A program made the translations under genes and the position numbers. From CAIQJJ01 sp049325275 (GTDB lineage Bacteria; Chloroflexota; Anaerolineae; Anaerolineales; UBA4823): a DNA stretch of 64,000 nucleotides. The stretch is taken from NCBI GenBank assembly GCA_049325275.1, contig JBMOLU010000001.1:434001-498000 (forward strand), given 5' to 3'. The notes beneath the pieces were generated by a model. The model was given only the letters and a program-made list of their open reading frames with translations, was not told the origin of the DNA and ran no database searches. This document shows, piece after piece, positions 58,148-64,000 of this stretch (the first letter of the stretch is position 1; the number at the start of each line of letters is the position of its first letter).

Positions 58148-58189
58148 GGGCAGAAGGAGGTTTGAGGGTACGGCGGCCTGGCGGGCGCT

Positions 58190-59149
58190 TCAGTCTTCGT
58201 AGTACCAGCGGAAGATGCGGTCATAAAGCCCCAACAAAACCCGCTTGACCGGCGGTTGGTTGATCAGCTTTTTGCGCAGGCCGGTTTTGGGCGCCGTTTT
58301 CGGCCCGGCCTCGCCGGGGTTGTGAATCCAATCCAGGCGGTTAGACATATTTTGTGCCAGGAACTCTACCGGCATCAGGCGCAGGTAACCGGCCTCATCC
58401 ATGCGGCGGTCGAGTTGACGCACCTGGCCCATCGGCCTGTCCATCACAAAGGGCAGAAACTCCGTAATCACCGATTTATAGCACAGAAACTGCCAATGGC
58501 TGGCGCCGAGTTGGGCCACCAGCCCGTTGTAGGTAACGCGTACGTCTTCGGTGGCATCGTAACGCTTACGCACGTCTTCTTCCGGCGTGCCCAGGCTCAT
58601 GTCGAAGGCTTTGAACTGCTCCCAGGGGATGAACTGCCCACGTTCGAGGGTAACCCCGGCGGTCTGCGCCGCCCAGGTCTCGCCGGCCGTGTAGAACTCG
58701 GGCGGCGTACGGAAGGGACGGCTGGTGACCATACCCACATTCGGGAAGGTCTCCAGCACCTGCAACGACTTCGACAACCAACCGGGATAGAAGAAAGCGT
58801 CGTTATCGGTGTAAGCGATGATCTCACCCGGCGCGGCCGCCAGCATGACGTTCCAGGCGCCGCCCTTGCCCAGATTTTTCTCGGAAAGGATCAGGTACTG
58901 AATGTCGCCATCCTGCTGCGCCTGGCGTAAATAATCGACCACTTCAGGAGCGCTGCCGTTATCGAAAACGAGCAGATCGTAGGGCAGGTCGGTGTTGTCC
59001 CAAATGCTGCCCAGGCACATCTTGAGCACATCAAAGGTTTGGGAAAAGAAACCGCTCTGGAAGGGGATGTAGTTGAGCACGGCGACGGTGATCCGTTCAG
59101 GCAGGGCCACTTTGCCGATGAACTTGGCAGGGTTTTGTCCTTTGCGCAT
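58190..59149 (-). CDS. Family 2-like glycosyltransferase (GT-A)
   Basis: 319 residues. ITVAVLNYIPFQSGFF replaces the usual opening; LLVFDNGSAPEVVDYLRQ, SEKNLGKGGAWNVMLAAAPG and IIAYTDNDAFFYPGWL (DND metal site) follow. The last 60 residues are basic and helical. It is probably a cytoplasmic transferase. It is separated by 9 bases from the next-upstream GT-A-like gene and the two may act in sequence. Confidence 0.8.
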   Translation of the reverse strand: MRKGQNPAKFIGKVALPERITVAVLNYIPFQSGFFSQTFDVLKMCLGSIWDNTDLPYDLLVFDNGSAPEVVDYLRQAQQDGDIQYLILSEKNLGKGGAWNVMLAAAPGEIIAYTDNDAFFYPGWLSKSLQVLETFPNVGMVTSRPFRTPPEFYTAGETWAAQTAGVTLERGQFIPWEQFKAFDMSLGTPEEDVRKRYDATEDVRVTYNGLVAQLGASHWQFLCYKSVITEFLPFVMDRPMGQVRQLDRRMDEAGYLRLMPVEFLAQNMSNRLDWIHNPGEAGPKTAPKTGLRKKLINQPPVKRVLLGLYDRIFRWYYED

Positions 59150-59158
59150 GAAAGTGCC

Positions 59159-60100
59159 TTATTTTTTGGATCGCAGCCGGTTGAGCTTGTACCCAACCCG
59201 ACCGCGCCATTCACCCCATGCCTTGGAAGGATGAAAGATAAAGTAAGTGACTTCCGCCAGGGCATACGAATTTAGGTAAATGATGGGGAAGGTCTCGATG
59301 AGACGGGCCAGGCGCCGTTGGCGCAACGGAACGCGCACCGGCTGCCCTCCGGCCAGTTGGTAATCGGTGTCTTCCAAAAAGAGCAGGCGGCGGCGGCCGC
59401 CGGCCAGACGGATGTTTTCCATCGTCTCTGGCAGTTGGTAGGGTGGTTTGTTGCCGGGCAGGTGGCTGTAGTCGTGGTTCTGGTGGATGACGTTGATGGC
59501 CATGGTGCCGTTGACCACCGGTAGTTTGCGAGAGCGGTGGTGGTAGATCATCCAGTTGTCCCAGGCAGAGCGGCCCATGGCAAAATCGGGAATATCGCCA
59601 AAGCTATCGCGCGGGAAGAGGAAGTAATCGCTGCCGAGCGGTGGGTGCGTTTTACCCCGTTCCAATGCATCGGCGCGCAGGCGCTGATCCCAACCGGGGC
59701 CGAATTCGAGCAGTTCGGTCACGGCCAGGTCCCAGCGCGGGCCAACCATAAGAAAGTCGCGCTGCCAGACCAGCAAGGTACGGGCAGCCTCGAGGAATTC
59801 GGGCAGCAAAATTACGTCGGCATTGATACACAGCAGCAAGGGGCTGCCGCTGTTTTGGCGAGCCGTTTCGATCATCGAGCTGACGTAGGGGGTTTTGGTC
59901 TCTTTCGTCAGGCGGACGTTTTCGAAGTGGCGCACGCCCAGTTCGGCGGCGGCTTCGGCCAGGCCAACTTCCTGGCCCATCAGGAAAACTTCGACATCCG
60001 GGCCGAGGCTTTTCCAGGAGTTGACGGCGTTACGTTGAATGGTGGCAATATGGCCGTTGGTAAAAGGTTTGGGAGCGGCAAAAATGGTTAGAAGAGGCAT
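59159..60100 (-). CDS. GT-A-like glycosyltransferase, unclassified
   Basis: 313 residues from the ATG at 60100 (a TTG three codons earlier is the alternative). LTIFAAPKPFTNGHIATIQR at the N-terminus, then SPLLLCINADVILLPEFLEA (NAD metal-site-like) and GSDYFLFPRDSF with RSAWDNWMIYHHRSRKLPVV. This pattern occurs in a little-studied group of nucleotide-sugar transferases found in methyltransferase and polysaccharide loci. There is no signal peptide. The C-terminal 60 residues contain a hydrophobic stretch and a basic end. Confidence 0.7.
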   Translation of the reverse strand: MPLLTIFAAPKPFTNGHIATIQRNAVNSWKSLGPDVEVFLMGQEVGLAEAAAELGVRHFENVRLTKETKTPYVSSMIETARQNSGSPLLLCINADVILLPEFLEAARTLLVWQRDFLMVGPRWDLAVTELLEFGPGWDQRLRADALERGKTHPPLGSDYFLFPRDSFGDIPDFAMGRSAWDNWMIYHHRSRKLPVVNGTMAINVIHQNHDYSHLPGNKPPYQLPETMENIRLAGGRRRLLFLEDTDYQLAGGQPVRVPLRQRRLARLIETFPIIYLNSYALAEVTYFIFHPSKAWGEWRGRVGYKLNRLRSKK

Positions 60101-60128
60101 AGGGATCAAAGGAGAAACGGTAGCAAAA

Positions 60129-60146
60129 GTGAACGGTGAACGTTCA
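60129..60146. repeat. Heptamer direct repeat with a 10-bp palindrome
   Basis: GTGAACG occurs twice in tandem (60129-60142), and TGAACGTTCA (60137-60146) is a perfect palindrome. The TGA stop of the YgbA-like gene is inside it. It recalls the heptamer repeat at the rmlB end. Confidence 0.5.
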
Positions 60147-60485
60147 AGGCTTGGCCTTCGGCCTGGCCTTACGTGTCAGGGTGCGGCGGCCATCGCGCTT
60201 GCCATCGATCAGGTGCAGGATAGCGAGAAGCGGATGCCTGAGCAGCATACGCGGGCCGGCGTAGCGCATGACCACACGTACCTGCTCGCGCATATCGGCT
60301 TTGTAACAGTGGGTAGGGCAGTTGGCGCAGGTTGGCTTGTCCGGGCGGTACGGGCAGCAATCCAGACGAGCCATGGCATAGGCTTCCAGTGCTGCGCACC
60401 CTTCGCACAGGGCACCCCGGCTGCTGTGACGATCGCGGCAGTAGCGGGAAATCATCGCCCGGATGGTCTTGCGCTCGCGGCGCAT
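60144..60485 (-). CDS. YgbA-family Cys-rich protein (nitrosative stress-linked)
   Basis: 113 residues from the ATG at 60485; the longer open frame upstream is only shadow of the cytidylyltransferase gene. IRAMISRYCRDRHSSRG, LCEGCAALEAYAMARLDCCP, PDKPTCANCPTHCYKADMRE and MRYAGPRMLLRHPLLAILHL match the YgbA (NO-stimulated promoter) family, including nine conserved-looking Cys that could hold an Fe-S cluster or zinc. In E. coli ygbA is induced by nitric oxide and its biochemical role is poorly known. It is unusual inside a glycan operon, 16 bases after the SpsF-like gene. Confidence 0.87.
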   Translation of the reverse strand: MRRERKTIRAMISRYCRDRHSSRGALCEGCAALEAYAMARLDCCPYRPDKPTCANCPTHCYKADMREQVRVVMRYAGPRMLLRHPLLAILHLIDGKRDGRRTLTRKARPKAKP

Positions 60486-60501
60486 ACGAGAAGATTCTGC
60501 C

Positions 60502-61341
60502 TTACCCGACGTGGAAGGCGGTTTTGTGTTCGACATGAGCATTGATGGCGGCCAGTTCGGGCCGCTGCTTGAAGAGAGCCAGGACATCGCGCCAGGTGAA
60601 GTCGTCTTCGTTCTCGAAGGCCGCATAGATGACGCGCAGCAAGTCGAGATCGGCAGCCGTGTCCACCGTCCAGCGCAGTGCGCCATAATCGGGATGATGG
60701 TGAAGTTGGGCGATACGGAAACCACGCGGCGAGGTGTCACGTTGCACGGACCATGTTTCGCCCGCCGCGTCAGGCGTAAACGGGGAGACCGGCGTGCCCT
60801 CATAGAAAAACGGCATGACGTGCTCGCGCTGAAAGGGCCGGTCGGCTTCTTTCCAGGCACGTTCGAGAGCGGCAAAGGTGACGGCCTCGACGTCCAGGCC
60901 GATCGGCAGGCTGCGACCCCAGGGCGGCGGCAGGCGTGAAGCGGCAAAATCGACGGCTTGCGCTGCCGGTTCGGGTTCCTGCAAGAGACGGACGACGCGA
61001 TCGACGATATCGGCATCGATGATCGGGCAGTCGGCCGTGATGCGGACGATTTTATCTGCTTCGAAAGCGCAGGCAGCCCGATAGTAACGGTCGAGGACGT
61101 CGCTCAGGCTGCCGCGAAAGCAGGCATAGCTCTGTTCGGCGCAAAACTGCGCCACCGGATCGTCCGATGCATCTGTCGTGGTGGCAACCACCACGTCTTG
61201 CAGCATGCCGGCGCGGCGCGTGCGCTCGACGACGCGCGCCAGCATCGGCCGGCCACCGATATCGAGCAGCACTTTCCCCGGCAGGCGCGACGACGACATA
61301 CGTGCCTGGACAATGGCAAGGCAGCGTGCAGCGGCAGTCAT
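60502..61341 (-). CDS. SpsF-like CTP-family nucleotidyltransferase
   Basis: 279 residues from the ATG at 61341, which overlaps the RCC1 gene stop by 4 bp. LAIVQARMSSSRLPGKVLLD (nucleotide site) and GGRPMLARVVERTRRAG, then VVVATTTDASDDPVA, DKIVRITADCPIIDADIVDR and DTAADLDLLRVIY. This is the SpsF/glmM-like branch of the cytidylyltransferase superfamily, often seen with spore-coat, flagellin or nonulosonic acid genes. It probably activates a sugar or sugar acid with CTP. It is the third such enzyme in the window. Confidence 0.87.
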   Translation of the reverse strand: MTAAARCLAIVQARMSSSRLPGKVLLDIGGRPMLARVVERTRRAGMLQDVVVATTTDASDDPVAQFCAEQSYACFRGSLSDVLDRYYRAACAFEADKIVRITADCPIIDADIVDRVVRLLQEPEPAAQAVDFAASRLPPPWGRSLPIGLDVEAVTFAALERAWKEADRPFQREHVMPFFYEGTPVSPFTPDAAGETWSVQRDTSPRGFRIAQLHHHPDYGALRWTVDTAADLDLLRVIYAAFENEDDFTWRDVLALFKQRPELAAINAHVEHKTAFHVG

Positions 61342-64000
61342 GGGGCTTTGGCGATCAGCGGGATGAAAGCGGCGTACGGTGCAACGATCCCGGTGGGAAC
61401 TTCGAGAAACTCGTCTGCGAGCCGGGGACGCAACGGTTCGCCGGCGTTCACCTGGAGCAGCAGGCCGGCCGTGTAGCCGGCGGCCTGCGTTTGCACGGCA
61501 TAGTAGCCTTCTTCTCCGGCCGGTACGTGCAACTGAAACGTAAATGCGCCTGTGGCGTCGGCCGTTACGGTCTGCGTGAAAACGTGAGCGTTCACCCGGA
61601 TGGTGACGGTCACGCCAGGCGGGTAATCGATGCCGGAAAGCGTAAAATAACTGTCGGGCTGGCCGCCGGTAAAGTTGGTAGCGAGCTGCGCAAGGTACCA
61701 TGTGGGCAGTTGGAGCGGTGTCAGTTGGAAAGGAAGCGAATTGTTGCCTATCTGGCCAAAATCATTGGCGCCCCAACAAGCTACCACGCCGGTCACACTG
61801 AGCGCGCAGGCGTGCCGCATCCCCAACGAAACATCCCGACTCGCTTCCAGAGAAAGCACGTCCACAGGCACCGAACGCGAGAAAGTAGTTTCATCACCCA
61901 GTTGCGCAAAGCCATTATCCCCCCAGCACTTGACACGCCCATCACTCAAAAGCGCACAAGTCGAAAGCCCGCCTGCCCGGATAGCCACCACGCCATCCGG
62001 CAAGCCGCTCACATCGACCGGCGACCAGCGGTTGACTGTTGTCCGATCACCCACCTGGCCTGAGGCATTGAAGCCCCAACATTTTGCGCCACCGTCAACC
62101 ATGGCGCAGGCGTGATAGCGCCCTACCGCCATGTCGGTAACGCCCCATTGCAAGTCAGGAATAGGCAAAGGCACTTCGCTTGTGGTTGTGATCCCAATTC
62201 CCAATTGCCCGTAGAAGTTGTCGCCCCAGCACTTGGCAACCCCATATGCGGTAAAGGCACACGTGTTATTTTCACCGGCCACAATGCCAACCCCCGTTTC
62301 GCCGCCAAAACGGCGCACGCTGACCGGGATCGAGCTATTTTGCGGCGCCTTGTCGTTGCCCAGTTGCCCAAGGGTGTTTCCTCCCCAGCACCAAAAACCG
62401 ACGTCGGCAACGGCGCAAGTATGTTCCCACCCGCCCGTGATTTCGTGGATGGTCCCCTCCATCACTTCTTCTTCGTTTTCTGTGACTACTTTCACCGGCA
62501 GGTTGCTCGATGGCGCCTGCCCATTCCCCAATTGTCCGTAGCCATTCAGGCCCCAGCACATCACGCGGTTATCGGCCAGCAAAACGCACGAGTGATTACC
62601 ACCCGCAGTAACGGCTACCGCGGGAACATCCAGGCCAACCACATCGACTGCGGTCAAACGTTGCTCGTTCGTGCCATCGCCCAACTGGCCGAAGGTGTTG
62701 CGGCCCCAGCATTTCACGCTTCCGCCTTCCAGGATAGCGCAACTGTGATAGGCGCCCGATGCCACTGCGATCGCCCGGCCATCCAGTCCCGTAGGCTGGG
62801 TTGGTGCGTAAAGCCCCGTTTGGCCGTTCCCGACCTGTCCAAAAAGATTCGAGCCCCAACAACTGACTTGCTGATCGATCACAGCACAGGTATGGCTGTC
62901 GCCGCCAGAGACCTGGCTGACGGCGCTCTCTGCGCCGACGACCGGCTGTGGGGAGTACTGATCGGCCATGCTGCCATTGCCAACCTGCCCGGCATAGTTA
63001 TTGCCCCAACACTGCAATGCTGCGTTGGATAAGATGGCACAGGAATGGTAAACGCCTGCCACGATCTGGCTTACCCCGCTCGTCAGGCCCGGAACATCGG
63101 TGGGAATGCTGGTTTGCCAGTTTTCGGGGATGAAACCGAGCTGCCCTTCGTAACCACCTCCCCAACACTTGACGCTGCCTGCGTTCAGCAGGGCACACGA
63201 ATGGCGTTCACCCAGGGCCACTGCCCTGACATCCGTCAGGCCGGGCACGTCGACCGGAGTATGCCGATCGGCTTCGCGTCCGGATGTACCATCGCCCACC
63301 TGCCCATCCATGTTGTAACCCCAGCACTGCAACCTGTTGGCAGACGTCAGGGCACAGGCATGGTACTTGCCAAGCGCAATGGCCCGGAAACCTGTCAGCC
63401 GGGCGCCGGCTGCATCCACTACGTCGACCGGTGTCCAACGGTCGGCGGTTTCGCCAGATGTGCCGTCGCCTAACTGCCCGTGGAAGTTATAGCCCCAACA
63501 TTTGATGCCACCATCTTCCAGCAAGGCGCAGGCGTGGAACCCCCCCACGGCAAGCTGCTTGACGCCGCCAGATAAACCAACCACATCCACCGGCGTTGAG
63601 CGGTTGGTGGTGGAATTGTTCCCCAGTTCGCCATGGTAATTTCGCCCCCAGCATTTTACAGCGCCATCACGCGTCAACGCACAAACATGTTTATGAAGGG
63701 TAGCAATCGATGCAGCATCAGACAATCCATTGACCTGAACGGGTGTAGTGCTGCTGACAAAGCTGCCATTTCCCAACTGGCCCCACTGGTTATCTCCCCA
63801 GCAGTAAACCTTACCATTGTCAAAGCGGGCACAGCTAAAGCTCAGCCCACTGGCTGTTTCGGCCGGCTGGCCGAGAACTGCAAGGCCTTCTGGCACCGAA
63901 GGGCTTTCGCGTGGTGTTTCCGCATCATATACCTGACTGCCTGTAGAGGGTTCTTCCAGCCACGGGTCTGGGCGCGCCGGTAAATTGGTTCCATTTTGTG
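61338..64000 (-). CDS. Secreted RCC1-repeat double beta-propeller protein, C-terminal part (cut by window edge)
   Basis: About 887 residues are visible and the frame stays open to base 64000, so the N-terminus is outside. A GTG at 63896 could be read as a start, but the residues before it (PARPDPWLEEPSTGSQVY) look like a normal linker. Fourteen RCC1 units follow, each of about 50 residues with a HxCAL...G.VKCWG.N..GQLG pattern, giving one Cys pair per blade. Fourteen blades would make two seven-bladed propellers. Residues after the last blade form one beta-sandwich domain (about GGQPDSYFTLSGIDYPPGVT). The end is APYAAFIPLIAKAP. It is probably an exported binding protein; its ligand is unknown. 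Confidence 0.88.
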   Translation of the reverse strand, partial: QNGTNLPARPDPWLEEPSTGSQVYDAETPRESPSVPEGLAVLGQPAETASGLSFSCARFDNGKVYCWGDNQWGQLGNGSFVSSTTPVQVNGLSDAASIATLHKHVCALTRDGAVKCWGRNYHGELGNNSTTNRSTPVDVVGLSGGVKQLAVGGFHACALLEDGGIKCWGYNFHGQLGDGTSGETADRWTPVDVVDAAGARLTGFRAIALGKYHACALTSANRLQCWGYNMDGQVGDGTSGREADRHTPVDVPGLTDVRAVALGERHSCALLNAGSVKCWGGGYEGQLGFIPENWQTSIPTDVPGLTSGVSQIVAGVYHSCAILSNAALQCWGNNYAGQVGNGSMADQYSPQPVVGAESAVSQVSGGDSHTCAVIDQQVSCWGSNLFGQVGNGQTGLYAPTQPTGLDGRAIAVASGAYHSCAILEGGSVKCWGRNTFGQLGDGTNEQRLTAVDVVGLDVPAVAVTAGGNHSCVLLADNRVMCWGLNGYGQLGNGQAPSSNLPVKVVTENEEEVMEGTIHEITGGWEHTCAVADVGFWCWGGNTLGQLGNDKAPQNSSIPVSVRRFGGETGVGIVAGENNTCAFTAYGVAKCWGDNFYGQLGIGITTTSEVPLPIPDLQWGVTDMAVGRYHACAMVDGGAKCWGFNASGQVGDRTTVNRWSPVDVSGLPDGVVAIRAGGLSTCALLSDGRVKCWGDNGFAQLGDETTFSRSVPVDVLSLEASRDVSLGMRHACALSVTGVVACWGANDFGQIGNNSLPFQLTPLQLPTWYLAQLATNFTGGQPDSYFTLSGIDYPPGVTVTIRVNAHVFTQTVTADATGAFTFQLHVPAGEEGYYAVQTQAAGYTAGLLLQVNAGEPLRPRLADEFLEVPTGIVAPYAAFIPLIAKAP

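Noticed and set aside
60486..61016. A 290-codon reading of the YgbA-like frame starting at 61016
   Set aside because: The first 177 codons are a Ser/Arg/Pro-rich shadow of the SpsF-like gene; family similarity begins only at the ATG at 60485.

Overview
The window looks like one very long surface-glycan biosynthesis locus from a GC-rich bacterium. I think a member of the Chloroflexota (Anaerolineae/Caldilineae type) is most likely. The reasons are the style of the secreted proteins (an RCC1 double propeller ending in a short 'AFIPLI' motif), the many GT-C membrane enzymes, and palindromic intergenic repeats of the 'CGTAGGGGCGAAC' kind. This placement is inference; there is no rRNA or marker gene. 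All 48 supported genes are on the minus strand, with no gap over 250 bases and at least eleven 4-bp ATGA/GTGA overlaps. The whole window therefore reads like one operon or a chain of coupled operons, transcribed from the right edge (64000) toward the left edge (1). I found no tRNA, rRNA, transposase, integrase or CRISPR array.

Layout in transcription order. 64000-58190: the end of a secreted RCC1-repeat protein, an SpsF-like nucleotidyltransferase, a small Cys-rich YgbA-like protein and two GT-A glycosyltransferases. 58147-43787: a GT-B transferase, six polytopic GT-C-like proteins, a Gfo/Idh/MocA oxidoreductase, and a nonulosonic (sialic/legionaminic-like) acid module made of an SDR, a NeuA-phosphatase fusion and a NeuB lacking the SAF domain. 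43782-30628: five more GT-C-like proteins, two DPM1-like GT2 enzymes, a LPG-synthase-type (UPF0104) membrane protein and a KpsC/KpsS-like protein. 30622-26370: a second CMP-sugar module (cytidylyltransferase, 2-hydroxyacid dehydrogenase, GT2, SDR, DUF115 protein). 26341-20928: two GT-C + GT2 cassettes that look duplicated. 20923-12936: a membrane-anchored GH43-like/GH78 rhamnosidase fusion followed by rmlC, rmlB, rmlA, a frameshifted small gene and rmlD. 12931-2563: a UDP-GlcNAc 2-epimerase, the Wzm/Wzt ABC exporter and four large or medium glycosyltransferases. 2499-1: a last GT-C protein and the start of a secreted beta-helix protein.

Together the genes can supply dTDP-L-rhamnose, UDP-ManNAc and one or two CMP-activated acidic sugars. 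They can build chains on the cytoplasmic face with GT2/GT4 enzymes, export them through Wzm-Wzt (whose ATPase carries a glycan-recognition tail), and decorate them outside with lipid-linked sugars made by the DPM1-like enzymes and used by about 13 GT-C proteins. The anchored rhamnosidase could trim the product.

The most unusual points are a family of palindromic repeats that repeatedly supplies the stop codon at gene 3' ends, the GH43-GH78 anchored fusion next to the rhamnose genes, the density of GT-C genes, the SAF-less NeuB, and the second CMP-sugar module with no recognisable sugar synthase.
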